From assembly GCF_018613195.1 (NCBI RefSeq), contig NZ_JAGGQQ010000011.1, positions 1-64,000 on the forward strand: a stretch of DNA of 64,000 bases, given 5' to 3'. Of this stretch, positions 1-8,846 are shown in pieces. A program made the translations under genes and the position numbers. Each line of letters starts with the position of its first letter. The first letter of the stretch is position 1. Source of the stretch: Bacillus sp. ISL-45 (GTDB taxonomy: Bacteria > Bacillota > Bacilli > Bacillales > Cytobacillaceae). Below the pieces are notes generated by a model. The model did not search any database. It worked only from the letters and a program-made list of their open reading frames with translations, and was not told the DNA's origin.

Positions 1-75
1 TAAGGGTACGAAAAGCTCAGACTAGTACCCTTATAGAAGTCGAAAGGGGCGCATAAGGGTACGATTAATGGAAGA
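1..75. repeat. Dispersed TAAGGGTACGA palindromic repeats
   Basis: A hairpin at 1-33 is formed by TAAGGGTAC and its complement GTACCCTTA, and another TAAGGGTACGA copy begins at 55. The same core builds the 53-bp tandem array at 30044-30462 and a hairpin at 56692-56729. The rest of 1-271 holds no gene; at 92-112 it has three CCCTGA units. The element may continue to the left of the window. Confidence 0.6.
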
Positions 76-271
76 GCCCCCCATTTTTTACCCTGACCCT
101 GACCCTGACCAACTTCGGAGGCTATAACAGAAGTTGAAACCCGAATGCGTCACACCCCACCAAACGATTCGAAAACTACTTTTAATCATGATATTATAGA
201 ATGGTGTAAATAAAGGGTCCTAGAAAGCCTTTCTTTACGACTAAGCCTAATAGAATGATGGAGTTGGTATT

Positions 272-727
272 ATGAAATGGGTGGCAGCAGATGTAGAAAT
301 GTATCAGAAAGCTGCTGAGTATGTAGACACAGTAATCGTCCCGCTCTTGCCAGTTTCTTTTGGTGAGGATATGAAACAAAATGCTTCAATGGCGGAATTC
401 ACTGGAATCCTTACATCACAGTTGGAGAAGCAGTTTCGGGGCCGAATCTTCCTTTTGCCTGATTTTGTATACATAAAGGAAAATGAGGGAAGCTTGGACG
501 CTTTGAAGGAGTGGGAGAACACTCTATTGGACAAGCAATTCAAACATATATTTTATGTGACGTCGGACAGCCGCTGGAGGCAGCAGGAAAAAGAGCTGAG
601 TGGAAATGTTTTATGGCTTCCGTCCTTGTCTTTGGAGCATATGCAGGAGCAGCAGAAAATTGCCATAGTGGATGACCAGGTAAAGCAATTATTATCTTTG
701 TTCACAGAGAAATGGGAAGAAGAATAA
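272..727 (+). CDS. ypiF: YpiF family protein (DUF2487)
   Basis: A 151-residue protein with no signal peptide or membrane segment. Its length, sequence and position directly before qcrABC match the YpiF/DUF2487 family of Bacillaceae, whose biochemical function is not known. The start ATG follows a GATGGAG ribosome binding site. In B. subtilis ypiF also precedes qcrA, but here a 155-bp gap separates them, so qcrABC probably has its own promoter. The name rests on family resemblance and synteny; a role in assembling or regulating the bc complex would be only a guess. Confidence 0.85.
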   Translation: MKWVAADVEMYQKAAEYVDTVIVPLLPVSFGEDMKQNASMAEFTGILTSQLEKQFRGRIFLLPDFVYIKENEGSLDALKEWENTLLDKQFKHIFYVTSDSRWRQQEKELSGNVLWLPSLSLEHMQEQQKIAIVDDQVKQLLSLFTEKWEEE

Positions 728-882
728 TTCAGTGTTATTTTTATCACTGCAAAAAATGTTTTCAACATAGTATTATATTGATTTTGTAATGAGATTGATA
801 TATCATGGTTATGTCCTAGTTTTAAAATGTGTTTAAATTATGTCCGTTGGGGACTTAACTTGGGAATAGAGGGGGGAATAGC

Positions 883-1389
883 GTGAGTAAGCATCGTGTT
901 TCAAGACGTCAATTCTTAAACTATACTCTAACAGGTGTAGGCGGTTTCATGGCTGCAGGGATGCTGATGCCAATGGTTCGATTTGCCGTTGATCCTGTAC
1001 TAAAGGGTGAAGATGCGGGAGATTTTATCGCGACTCCATTGAAGGTCGCAGACATCACAAATGAACCGCAAAAAGTCAACTTTACTTTCACACAAAAAGA
1101 TGCATGGTATGAATCTGAAGAAACTGGAACTGCCTGGGTATTCCAGAACGAAGGCGGGGAGATTGTTGCCCTGTCGCCAGTATGTAAACACCTCGGTTGT
1201 GTAGTAGACTGGAATACGGATAAGAAAAATCCGAATATGTTCTTCTGTCCTTGCCACTACGGCCTTTATGAAAAGGACGGTACAAATGTGCCGGGAACAC
1301 CGCCGTTGGCACCATTGGATGTATATCCAACAAAAGAAAAAGACGGGTTCCTTTATGTAGGAAAAGCCGAACCACGAAAGGGGGCGTAA
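883..1389 (+). CDS. qcrA: Menaquinol:cytochrome c reductase, Rieske iron-sulfur subunit QcrA
   Basis: Rieske [2Fe-2S] subunit of the Bacillus b6c-type menaquinol:cytochrome c oxidoreductase, which takes electrons from menaquinol and passes them towards the c-type haem of QcrC. The N-terminus has a twin-arginine-like motif (SRRQFL, residues 7-12) followed by a hydrophobic segment, as expected for a Tat-exported, membrane-anchored Rieske protein. The two cluster loops are CKHLGC (C101, H103, C106) and CPCHYG (C122, C124, H125), so both Cys and both His ligands are present. It starts at a GTG after a GGGGGGAAT stretch. At 168 residues the length is normal. First gene of qcrABC; qcrB starts 3 bp after its stop. 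Confidence 0.97.
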   Translation: MSKHRVSRRQFLNYTLTGVGGFMAAGMLMPMVRFAVDPVLKGEDAGDFIATPLKVADITNEPQKVNFTFTQKDAWYESEETGTAWVFQNEGGEIVALSPVCKHLGCVVDWNTDKKNPNMFFCPCHYGLYEKDGTNVPGTPPLAPLDVYPTKEKDGFLYVGKAEPRKGA

Positions 1390-1392
1390 TCT

Positions 1393-2067
1393 TTGTTAAA
1401 CAAAATTTACGATTGGGTAGATGAGCGTTTAGATATTACGCCTTTGTGGCGCGATATTGCAGACCATGAGGTACCCGAGCACGTTAACCCGGCGCACCAC
1501 TTTTCTGCGTTCGTGTATTGCTTTGGCGGTCTGACGTTTTTCATCACTGTCATTCAGATTCTTTCTGGAATGTTCCTGACAATGTATTATGTGCCGGACA
1601 TCAAGAATGCATGGGAATCTGTTTATTATCTTCAAAATCAGGTAGCGTTCGGACAAATTGTCCGTGGTATGCATCACTGGGGAGCGAGCCTTGTCATCGT
1701 AATGATGTTCTTACATACGCTCCGCGTGTTCTTCCAGGGCGCTTATAAGAAACCTCGTGAATTGAACTGGGTAGTCGGAGTTTTAATTTTCTTCGTAATG
1801 CTGGCTCTTGGCTTGACAGGATACTTGCTTCCATGGGATATGAAAGCTTTATTCGCAACTAAGGTTACATTGCAGATTGCAGAAGCTGTTCCGTTGATTG
1901 GGCCATACATTAAAACATTGCTTTCCGGTCATTCAACGATCGTTGGTGCTCAAACTTTGACTCGTTTCTTCGCGATTCACGTATTCTTCCTGCCTGCTGC
2001 ACTACTAGGCTTGATGGGAGCGCACTTCCTGATGATTCGTAAGCAAGGTATTTCTGGTCCATTGTAA
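1393..2067 (+). CDS. qcrB: Menaquinol:cytochrome c reductase cytochrome b6 subunit QcrB
   Basis: Membrane cytochrome b6-type subunit (224 residues, four TM helices) that binds the b haems and forms quinone sites with QcrC. Helix-borne histidines are visible in GMHHWGAS and in FFAIHVFFLPAA, and there is the conserved GYLLPWDMKA stretch. The start is TTG, preceded by GAAAGGGGG that overlaps the end of qcrA, indicating translational coupling. It is nearly identical to the known Bacillus protein in length and sequence. The split b6/subunit-IV arrangement typical of Firmicutes is kept, with the second half fused to cytochrome c in QcrC. Confidence 0.97.
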   Translation: MLNKIYDWVDERLDITPLWRDIADHEVPEHVNPAHHFSAFVYCFGGLTFFITVIQILSGMFLTMYYVPDIKNAWESVYYLQNQVAFGQIVRGMHHWGASLVIVMMFLHTLRVFFQGAYKKPRELNWVVGVLIFFVMLALGLTGYLLPWDMKALFATKVTLQIAEAVPLIGPYIKTLLSGHSTIVGAQTLTRFFAIHVFFLPAALLGLMGAHFLMIRKQGISGPL

Positions 2068-2135
2068 AATTCGAATGAAAAGATTGTGCGAATTGAGTTT
2101 CGCTCAATGATACGGAAAAAGGAGGGGATTGCTCG

Positions 2136-2894
2136 ATGCATCGTGGTAAAGGTATGAAGTTCGTGGGTGACTCACGTGTCCCTGCAGAACGTAAGCCTAA
2201 TATTCCGAAAGATTACTCGGAATACCCTGGCAAAACGGAAGCGTTTTGGCCTAACTTCCTGTTGAAGGAATGGATGGTTGGTGCTGTTTTCCTAATCGGA
2301 TACTTGAGCTTGACTATTGCTCATCCGTCTCCGCTTGAGAGGATTGCCGATCCGACTGATACAGCGTATATTCCATTGCCAGACTGGTATTTCTTATTCT
2401 TATATCAATTGCTTAAATATTCATATGCTTCTGGTCCTTATACAGTTATTGGAGCTATTGTCATCCCGGGTCTTGCATTTGGTGCGCTTTTGCTTGCTCC
2501 ATTTATTGACCGTGGACCTGAGCGTCGCCCGTCAAAGCGTCCGCTTGCGACAGGCTTTATGCTATTATCAATCGCTGCAGTTTTCTTCCTAACTTGGGAA
2601 TCTGTTGCGCACCATGACTGGGAAGCAGCCAAGAAACAGGGGCAGATTGTGGATGTCGAAATCGACAAGAACTCTGATGGATACAAGATTGCACAAGCGC
2701 AAACTTGTACTTCATGCCATGGCGGCGAACTGGCGGGTGGTGCTGCAGCGCCAAGTTTGTTAGATACAAAAATGAATGCTGAAGAAATTGCTGATGTTGC
2801 CAAGAATGGTAAAGGAAGCATGCCTGCGGTCTTTAAAGGAACCGACGAGGAACTTCAGACACTTGCTGAATTCATCGACGGACTGAGCAAGTAA
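2136..2894 (+). CDS. qcrC: Menaquinol:cytochrome c reductase cytochrome b/c subunit QcrC
   Basis: A fusion of a subunit IV-like membrane domain and a C-terminal cytochrome c domain, characteristic of the Bacillus bc complex. Residues ~45-155 contain about three TM helices with the Qo-site motif PDWYF (82-86; PEWY in other bc complexes). The periplasm-facing c domain has CTSCH (C191, C194, H195) and a likely axial Met229 in GSMPAVF. Length 252 is normal. A strong AAAGGAGGGGAT site precedes the ATG. Last gene of the operon, followed immediately by a terminator. The likely electron acceptor in this window is the ba3 oxidase at 52.9-55.2 kb, though other oxidases will exist elsewhere. Confidence 0.97.
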   Translation: MHRGKGMKFVGDSRVPAERKPNIPKDYSEYPGKTEAFWPNFLLKEWMVGAVFLIGYLSLTIAHPSPLERIADPTDTAYIPLPDWYFLFLYQLLKYSYASGPYTVIGAIVIPGLAFGALLLAPFIDRGPERRPSKRPLATGFMLLSIAAVFFLTWESVAHHDWEAAKKQGQIVDVEIDKNSDGYKIAQAQTCTSCHGGELAGGAAAPSLLDTKMNAEEIADVAKNGKGSMPAVFKGTDEELQTLAEFIDGLSK

Positions 2895-2900
2895 TATGTC

Positions 2901-2935
2901 AAAGAACCTGTAAGGTAACTTGCAGGTTCTTTTTT
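2901..2935 (+). terminator. Terminator of qcrABC
   Basis: The inverted repeat AAGAACCTG … CAGGTTCTT is followed by a T run, just after the qcrC stop codon. Confidence 0.9.
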
Positions 2936-3106
2936 ATGCGGAAAGTATTCGTGTTGTCATATGGAATTTGTCCTTTGGGTAATTCAAGAACAAAAATGAA
3001 TTAAATACGTATACGCAAGGAAGCCCTGAATGGAAAGGAAGACTTGGTTTATTTTCTATAAACTGTAATAATAGTAATAGATAACTTGGGAATGGAGATA
3101 GTCAAA

Positions 3107-3712
3107 ATGATCAAAAGAATATACCCTTTGCTAGGGGATAGATCCGTATTATGGCTGTTATTTTGGGTGAATGTTTTAGGGACAGCTTACGGGTACTATT
3201 GGTACAAATGGCAGCTTATCGATACGCCGCCAGAATTCCTTCTATTTGTACCAGATAGTCCGACTGCCAGTTTGTTTTTTGTTTTCGTTCTAGGGGCATT
3301 CCTGATGGGGAAAAACTGGCCGCTTATGGAAGCATTGGCTATCGTTAGCCTAGTCAAATATGGCCTTTGGGCGGTAGTCATGAATTTAATGGTGTTCTTC
3401 GTTTCAGGACAGCTCGATTGGATTGGGCTTATGCTGATGGCATCTCATTTTGCTATGGCAGTGGAAGGGGTCTTATATGCCCCTTTTTATCGAATGAAAC
3501 CATGGCATTTGATTACAGCTGCGGTTGTACTTCTTCATAATGAAATCATTGATTATGTTTTTGAAATGATGCCAAGGTACCATACGCTAGATTTATACAT
3601 GGACCAGATCGGGTATTTTACATTTTGGCTGAGCATCTTCTCAATCGCTGTTGGATATTACTTCGGGCTGCGGCCGGGGCGATTCTCCCTTTCATTAAAA
3701 AGATCAAGATAG
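3107..3712 (+). CDS. ypjA: YpjA family membrane protein (DUF1405)
   Basis: An integral membrane protein of 201 residues with about six hydrophobic segments and short charged loops, matching the YpjA/DUF1405 family by sequence and by place between qcrC and ypjB. Function unknown. I choose the ATG at 3107 because GGAGAT lies 7 bp upstream; TTG 3086 and ATG 3092 in the same frame have no ribosome binding site. The family's persistent neighbourhood with qcrABC suggests a link to membrane energy metabolism, but nothing in the sequence proves it. Confidence 0.85.
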   Translation: MIKRIYPLLGDRSVLWLLFWVNVLGTAYGYYWYKWQLIDTPPEFLLFVPDSPTASLFFVFVLGAFLMGKNWPLMEALAIVSLVKYGLWAVVMNLMVFFVSGQLDWIGLMLMASHFAMAVEGVLYAPFYRMKPWHLITAAVVLLHNEIIDYVFEMMPRYHTLDLYMDQIGYFTFWLSIFSIAVGYYFGLRPGRFSLSLKRSR

Positions 3713-3781
3713 CCCCCGAATGTTGGTCTAACCTTGTCCACCCTCTCATACATTTTAATAGTATTTAGAGGGGGGACAGGA

Positions 3782-4579
3782 ATGAGGGCAAAATACCTTT
3801 TATTCATTTCGGTGCTATTATTATTGATTGCGCCGTTCGCAGCATACGCAGAACCACAGTCGCCTGTTGAAGAACTGGACAATATATCAGACCAAGCGCT
3901 GCAAATGGTTAAACTCCACCGTTATGAAGATGCAAACAGGTTGTTGAATCATTTTTCAGAAGAATTCTTGCTAGTCACAGGAGATGGACGGCCTTTTACT
4001 ATGGATGAACTGCGGATTATCACTGTGGCACATGATGAAGCAATTGAAGCTGTAGCAAACGCGGACCTGGGACATGCCGAAAGGATGAACAGGGTTACAA
4101 AATTCAGGCTGGTCATTGATGCGATTGCCTCCACGCACCAGCCATTATGGACAGAGATGGAAGGGCCCATCATGACGGTTTTCAATGATATGAAGACAGC
4201 TGCATATGAGGGTGACAATGACCAATTCCATTCGAACCTTAATTCGTTCCTGTCTTTATACAATGTAATTTATCCAAGTATGAAGATTGACATCAATCCG
4301 GAAAGGATCCAAAAAGTTGATGCCAAAGTAAGTTTTATTGACCAGTATCGGCCCCAAGTATTACAAGAGGCTTCCAGCAAGGAGGAACTTGAAATGCTTG
4401 AATCGGATTTGCAAAACATCTTTGATGATATGACAGAGGATGAAGCAGACCCTTCACTATGGTGGGTAATGATTTCCACTGGAAGTGTCATTATTCTTAC
4501 ATTGTCCTATGTGGGTTGGAGAAAATATAGAGGCGACAATGACAAAAAAAGAAATGTGCAAAAAGAACATAAGAATTGA
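3782..4579 (+). CDS. ypjB: Sporulation protein YpjB
   Basis: Member of the Bacillus YpjB sporulation family, 265 residues. It has an N-terminal signal peptide (MRAKYLLFISVLLLLIAPFA, cleavage likely after AYA), a long helical extracytoplasmic region, one C-terminal TM segment (about WWVMISTGSVIILTLSYVGW) and a short basic cytoplasmic tail, so it should be anchored with most of its mass outside the membrane. The ATG at 3782 is preceded by AGGGGGGACAGG; upstream in-frame starts lack a binding site. The precise function in spore formation is not known. Confidence 0.85.
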   Translation: MRAKYLLFISVLLLLIAPFAAYAEPQSPVEELDNISDQALQMVKLHRYEDANRLLNHFSEEFLLVTGDGRPFTMDELRIITVAHDEAIEAVANADLGHAERMNRVTKFRLVIDAIASTHQPLWTEMEGPIMTVFNDMKTAAYEGDNDQFHSNLNSFLSLYNVIYPSMKIDINPERIQKVDAKVSFIDQYRPQVLQEASSKEELEMLESDLQNIFDDMTEDEADPSLWWVMISTGSVIILTLSYVGWRKYRGDNDKKRNVQKEHKN

Positions 4580-4640
4580 CACCGTATTCTAGTATTTATA
4601 AAATAGTGATAACATCAAGAGATGTAAGGGGAGGTACTAG

Positions 4641-5318
4641 ATGTCCACGTTAATCTATTTTGCGCTTATTATTTTGATCCCATTATGGGCTCAATTCAAG
4701 GTAAAAGGAGCATACAAGAAATATTCACAGGTCGCTTCTTCGTCCCAAATGACGGGCGCAGAGGTGGCTCGTAAAATTCTCGATGATAATGGTTTATACA
4801 ATGTTGGCGTCGAGGAAACCAGAGGTTATTTAAGTGACCACTATGACCCTCGTTCGAAGGTTGTCCGTCTATCTTCAAATAACTTTTTTGGGCATTCAGT
4901 TGCAGCAGCTGCAATTGCTGCTCACGAAGTAGGCCATGCGATGCAGGATGCGGAGGATTACTCATTCCTTCGCTTCCGCCATGCACTTGTCCCAGTGGCA
5001 AGCCTAGGTTCAAACTTTTCCTGGATACTGATCCTGATTGGGATTTTTGCTCAATTAAGCGGATTGCTTTTACTAGGTATTCTTTTCATGGCCGCTGCTG
5101 TTGTTTTCCAAGTGGTAACTTTGCCGGTTGAATTCAATGCATCCAACCGTGCAATGGAACAGGTGGTTTCAGCAGGGATCATCAGGAATGATGAAGAAAG
5201 AGAAACAAAGAAAGTATTGAATGCTGCTGCATTGACATATGTAGCTGCGGCCGCTGTTGCGGTACTGGAACTTGTTCGTTTAGTAATGATTTACACAGGG
5301 ATGACTAGCGAAGAATAA
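4641..5318 (+). CDS. yugP: Membrane zinc metalloprotease, YugP family
   Basis: A 225-residue membrane protein with an N-terminal TM helix, a soluble stretch carrying the zinc-protease signature HEVGH (residues 95-99) and about three further TM helices. This matches the YugP family of neutral zinc metallopeptidases. The second half contains E and N residues after helix 3 (LPVEFNASNRA) that are conserved in the family and probably give the third zinc ligand. AGGGGAGG precedes the ATG. In B. subtilis yugP lies elsewhere; here it is between ypjB and the YitT gene. Substrates are unknown. Family assignment is firm; the symbol is by homology. Confidence 0.85.
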   Translation: MSTLIYFALIILIPLWAQFKVKGAYKKYSQVASSSQMTGAEVARKILDDNGLYNVGVEETRGYLSDHYDPRSKVVRLSSNNFFGHSVAAAAIAAHEVGHAMQDAEDYSFLRFRHALVPVASLGSNFSWILILIGIFAQLSGLLLLGILFMAAAVVFQVVTLPVEFNASNRAMEQVVSAGIIRNDEERETKKVLNAAALTYVAAAAVAVLELVRLVMIYTGMTSEE

Positions 5319-5320
5319 AA

Positions 5321-5350
5321 AAAATCCGGACATAGATCCGGATTTTTTTT
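5321..5350. terminator. Bidirectional terminator between yugP and the YitT gene
   Basis: AAATCCGGA … TCCGGATTT is flanked by an A run on the left and a T run on the right, so it can end transcription from both converging genes. Confidence 0.85.
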
Positions 5351-5410
5351 GTGTCTGGGAAGATAAACTCCACTTTGAGAATGCCCCCTGGCCCCAGGTC
5401 CTGTACGTTT

Positions 5411-6283
5411 TTATCTTTCTAAAGGAAGCTTATTTTCATCCAGCGTAAATCCTTCACCCAGGACATCATGGACAACGGTAACCGATACAAATGCGTGGGG
5501 ATCCACAGAATTAATGACACTTTTCAGTCGGACGATTTCATTCTTGGCGACAACGCAGTAAAGAACATCTCTTTCCGCTTTGGTATAAGAGCCTACAGCT
5601 TTGAGGCTGGTGACTCCGCGGTCCATTTCTTTCATGATTTTCGCTGCAATATCCTCATTCTTCTCCGAGATGATCATAGCTCCTCTGGCAGCATACGAAC
5701 CTTCCTGCATAAAGTCAATCACCCTGGCCCCTACAAAAACGACGACAAGCGTATACATGGCTTCCCTGTAGTTCAAGTATGTAATAAGTGAAAGTGTAAT
5801 GACACCAAAGTCGAACATGAACATTGTCCTGCCCATTGTCCATCCAAAATACTTTTGCGCCAGCCTTGCGATAATGTCGACTCCGCCCGTAGTCCCTCCG
5901 TAACGGAAGATAATACCAAGGCCGATGCCGATGAACACGCCCGCAAATAAGGCCGCTAAAAACAAATCCTCATATAATGGCATCTCGATTTGATATTTTT
6001 GGAATATGCCCAGGAAAATGGAGACACCCACTGTGCCAATGATGGTGTAAATAAATACATTCCGGCCAAGCAGCTTCCAGCCTATGAAAAAAAGCGGCAA
6101 GTTCAATAACAAGTTCGTGATTGAAGGAGACCAGCCAAATACGAAATAAAGCAAAAGTGTAATACCAGTAAAGCCACCCTCTGCCAGGTTATTTTGCATA
6201 TTGAAATGAACAAGACCGAATGAAAAAATAGCCGCACCAAGCAAAATGAAGAAGATGTTTTTGAATTTTAAGCCGTTTAGCAC
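5411..6283 (-). CDS. ypjC: YitT family membrane protein (YpjC-like)
   Basis: A 290-residue YitT-family protein: five to six N-terminal TM helices (GGFTGI…, GLGIIFRYGGTTGGVDI) followed by a soluble C-terminal DUF2179-type domain (about residues 215-285) with GSYTKAERDVLYCVV and VTVVHDVLGEGF. These proteins are widespread in Firmicutes and usually annotated as putative transporters without proven substrates. It is transcribed opposite to its neighbours. AGGAGG lies upstream of the ATG. The ypjC symbol rests on position next to ypjD; paralogues (yitT, yvjA, yqfU) are common, so the symbol is less certain than the family. Confidence 0.8.
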   Translation of the reverse strand: MLNGLKFKNIFFILLGAAIFSFGLVHFNMQNNLAEGGFTGITLLLYFVFGWSPSITNLLLNLPLFFIGWKLLGRNVFIYTIIGTVGVSIFLGIFQKYQIEMPLYEDLFLAALFAGVFIGIGLGIIFRYGGTTGGVDIIARLAQKYFGWTMGRTMFMFDFGVITLSLITYLNYREAMYTLVVVFVGARVIDFMQEGSYAARGAMIISEKNEDIAAKIMKEMDRGVTSLKAVGSYTKAERDVLYCVVAKNEIVRLKSVINSVDPHAFVSVTVVHDVLGEGFTLDENKLPLER

Positions 6284-6559
6284 GAATTATTCCTCCTAAT
6301 AGTACGACTGAAGTTTTACCTTATAAAGCGCTTATATTATATAAAATATAACCAACAAGGGCAATCTTTTACAGGGGAGGATGGAAGAGTCGGAATCTTC
6401 TATGTTCCATGCCGCGTAATGAGGCAGGCTTAATTGGTGGTATAAAGCTTTTTCGCCGGTATGTTCAGGATTAGTTTGAAATAAAAATATTTGTCAAAGC
6501 ACCTCCATTAAGCTAACATCGATATAGATATACATACAAATAAAGGTTAGGTGAGTTTC

Positions 6560-6892
6560 TTGAGTGAAAATAAAACGATAAAAGAACTCCAGCAGGAAGT
6601 GGATACTTATATAAGCCAATTTAAAGAAGGTTACTTCAGTCCGCTTGCATTGACTGCACGCATGACCGAGGAGCTCGGGGAGCTGGCTCGTGAGGTTAAC
6701 CATTATTATGGCGAAAAGCCAAAGAAAAACGATGAAAAAGAAAAGACAATTGAAGAAGAGCTGGGAGATATGCTGTTTGTTATGATTTGTTTTGCCAACT
6801 CTTTAAATATAGACCTTGAAGAAGCACATAACATAGTCATGGAAAAGTTCAATACAAGGGACAAAGACCGCTGGACGAGAAAAGACAGCTAA
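6560..6892 (+). CDS. ypjD: MazG-like nucleotide pyrophosphohydrolase YpjD
   Basis: A 110-residue all-helical MazG-type protein. The conserved metal-binding pattern is visible as [10 protein letters not shown] and, 30 residues later, [11 protein letters not shown], i.e. ExxE and ExxD motifs that bind Mg2+ for hydrolysis of nucleoside triphosphates to monophosphate and pyrophosphate. I choose the TTG at 6560 (AGGTGAG 5 bp upstream); the resulting [10 protein letters not shown] aligns with the start of B. subtilis YpjD, while the GTG at 6551 would add three residues. First gene of the dapB-mgsA-bsh-cca-birA operon; role probably nucleotide-pool cleaning. Confidence 0.88.
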   Translation: MSENKTIKELQQEVDTYISQFKEGYFSPLALTARMTEELGELAREVNHYYGEKPKKNDEKEKTIEEELGDMLFVMICFANSLNIDLEEAHNIVMEKFNTRDKDRWTRKDS

Positions 6893-6906
6893 AGGAGACT
6901 AAATAT

Positions 6907-7707
6907 ATGGAAAAAGTAAAAATTGTTATTGCAGGACCAAGAGGAAGAATGGGTAAAGAGGCTGTCAATTTGGTGCTCGGGACGGATACATATGAACTTG
7001 TTGGCGTTGTCGACAGAAAATATGAAGGAATGAAACTTGGCGAGCTCGAGGGGTTTCTGGATAGTGATGCCCTCATTTATACGGATTTCGAGAAATGTCT
7101 TCAAGAAGTAAAGCCAGACGTCTTGATTGATCTGACGACACCTGAAGTAGGCATGTTCCACACAAGGACTGCTTTGAAATATAAAGTTCGCCCCGTAGTA
7201 GGGACAACAGGGTTCAGCAAGGAGAACCTTGAAGAACTTGAACAGCTTTGTGCTGAACAGGAAACAGGCTGTATCATCGCTCCAAACTTTGCAGTCGGGG
7301 CGATTTTGATGATGAAATTCTCACAAATGGCAGCCAAATACTTCAGTGACGTCGAAATCATTGAACTTCATCATGACCAGAAGCTGGATGCACCATCTGG
7401 CACAGCAGTCAAAACGGCCCAAATGATCTCTGATGTACGTGAACCGAAAAAACAGGGCCATGCTGACGAGAAGGAAACGATTCAAGGTGCCCGCGGTGCG
7501 GATTATGAAGGCATGCACATCCACTCTGTAAGGCTTCCTGGACTGATTGCCCATCAGCAAGTATTATTCGGTGCTGACGGACAAACCTTGACGATACGCC
7601 ATGATTCATACAATCGAAGTTCCTTTATGTCTGGAGTCAAACTTGCGGTGGACACAGTTATGAAAGTGGACGCTTTTGTTTACGGATTAGAGAATATCAT
7701 TGAATAG
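6907..7707 (+). CDS. dapB: 4-hydroxy-tetrahydrodipicolinate reductase DapB
   Basis: Catalyses the NAD(P)H-dependent reduction of 4-hydroxy-tetrahydrodipicolinate to tetrahydrodipicolinate in lysine, meso-diaminopimelate and (in sporulating cells) dipicolinate synthesis. The N-terminal Rossmann motif is GPRGRMG (10-16). The substrate-binding/catalytic segment [15 protein letters not shown] (about 153-167) contains the active-site His-His pair and Lys of the family. Length 266 is normal. AAGGAGACT precedes the ATG. It follows ypjD by 14 bp and is followed by mgsA with 10 bp between them. Confidence 0.97.
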   Translation: MEKVKIVIAGPRGRMGKEAVNLVLGTDTYELVGVVDRKYEGMKLGELEGFLDSDALIYTDFEKCLQEVKPDVLIDLTTPEVGMFHTRTALKYKVRPVVGTTGFSKENLEELEQLCAEQETGCIIAPNFAVGAILMMKFSQMAAKYFSDVEIIELHHDQKLDAPSGTAVKTAQMISDVREPKKQGHADEKETIQGARGADYEGMHIHSVRLPGLIAHQQVLFGADGQTLTIRHDSYNRSSFMSGVKLAVDTVMKVDAFVYGLENIIE

Positions 7708-7717
7708 GGGAGAAACC

Positions 7718-8149
7718 ATGAACATTGCCTTAATTGCCCATGATAAAAAGAAAGACGATTTAGTGGGGTTCGCAGTCGCTTATAAGGAGATTTTCGAAAA
7801 GCATACATTATTCGCAACCGGTACTACAGGGTTGCGAATCATTGAAGCAACTGGTTTGGAAGTGGCGAGATTTCAATCTGGCCCGCTTGGCGGCGACCAG
7901 GAAATCGGCGCACGAATAGCCAACAATCTAATGGACGCAGTGTTTTTCTTCAGGGATCCATTAACTGCCCAGCCGCATGAACCTGATGTGACTGCCCTGG
8001 TTCGGTTATGTGACGTATATTCTGTTCCGCTTGCGACCAATATGGGAACAGCGGAAATTCTTGTCAAAGGAATTGAAAGAGGAGACCTGGATTGGCGAAA
8101 TATAGTGAAAGAAGAAACTGGTGATGAAAATGGAAGCAATGAAGCTTGA
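7718..8149 (+). CDS. mgsA: Methylglyoxal synthase
   Basis: Converts dihydroxyacetone phosphate to methylglyoxal and phosphate, a bypass of lower glycolysis used when sugar phosphates accumulate. The 143-residue protein has the phosphate-binding ATGTTGLR and [12 protein letters not shown] stretches and the catalytic [14 protein letters not shown] segment. The ATG at 7718 is preceded by GGGGAGAAA. Its placement next to bacillithiol genes makes sense: bacillithiol helps detoxify methylglyoxal and other electrophiles. The last bases overlap the start of bshB1. Confidence 0.96.
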   Translation: MNIALIAHDKKKDDLVGFAVAYKEIFEKHTLFATGTTGLRIIEATGLEVARFQSGPLGGDQEIGARIANNLMDAVFFFRDPLTAQPHEPDVTALVRLCDVYSVPLATNMGTAEILVKGIERGDLDWRNIVKEETGDENGSNEA

Positions 8150-8846
8150 TATTCTGGCATTTGGTGCCCATGCCGATGATGTGGAAATCGGCATGGGCGG
8201 TACAATCGCAAAATATGCTGCTGAAGATAAATGGATTGGGATTTGTGATTTGACCAAAGCCGAAATGTCTTCGAATGGAACAGTAGAGATCAGGAGCCGC
8301 GAAGCGAATGAAGCAGCCGGCATTCTCGGAGTGAAGATGAGGGAAGCACTTGACTTGCCGGACAGAGGCTTGTTTTTAAAGGAAGAATACATAAGAAAAA
8401 TTGTTAGAGTGATCAGGCGAAACACACCGGACATAGTTTTTGCACCTTATCTTGACGACCGTCATCCTGACCATGGCAGCTGTGCCCGCCTTGTTGAGGA
8501 GGCGGTCTTTTCGGCGGCAGTAAGAAAATATGATGAAGATCATGGGCTGACACCACATAGGACAAAAGCTTTATATTTTTATATGATCAATGGATTCCAT
8601 AAACCTGATTTTGTTGTTGATGTTTCGGATTTTATCAATTTAAAAATCAGTGCACTGAATGCTTACGAAAGCCAATTCGTGAAAGGCGCAGCCACTTTTG
8701 ACACCCCGCTGGTGAACGGCTATATCGAAACAGTCGAGGCGCGTGAAAAATTATTCGGCAAGGAAGTCGGCGTCGCATATGCCGAAGGCTTTATGTCCAA
8801 AAAACCATTGTTAATCCATAAGGATTTGTTAGGGGAAGGAAAATGA
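8130..8846 (+). CDS. bshB1: Bacillithiol biosynthesis deacetylase BshB1
   Basis: Zinc-dependent deacetylase of the LmbE/PIG-L family that removes acetate from N-acetylglucosaminyl-malate, the second step of bacillithiol synthesis. The family motif AHADDVEIG gives H14 and D17 as metal ligands with D16 as catalytic base; the third ligand is in DRHPDH (about 111-115). The start is ambiguous: GTG 8121, ATG 8124, ATG 8130 and ATG 8139 are in frame; 8130 gives a length closest to the known protein. The gene overlaps the end of mgsA by about 20 bp and ends with the ATGA overlap into bshA. Confidence 0.95.
   Translation: MEAMKLDILAFGAHADDVEIGMGGTIAKYAAEDKWIGICDLTKAEMSSNGTVEIRSREANEAAGILGVKMREALDLPDRGLFLKEEYIRKIVRVIRRNTPDIVFAPYLDDRHPDHGSCARLVEEAVFSAAVRKYDEDHGLTPHRTKALYFYMINGFHKPDFVVDVSDFINLKISALNAYESQFVKGAATFDTPLVNGYIETVEAREKLFGKEVGVAYAEGFMSKKPLLIHKDLLGEGK

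Noticed and set aside
92-112. CCCTGA triplicate as a telomere-like or origin repeat
   Set aside because: Only three copies in a short gap; no DnaA boxes or replication genes nearby.
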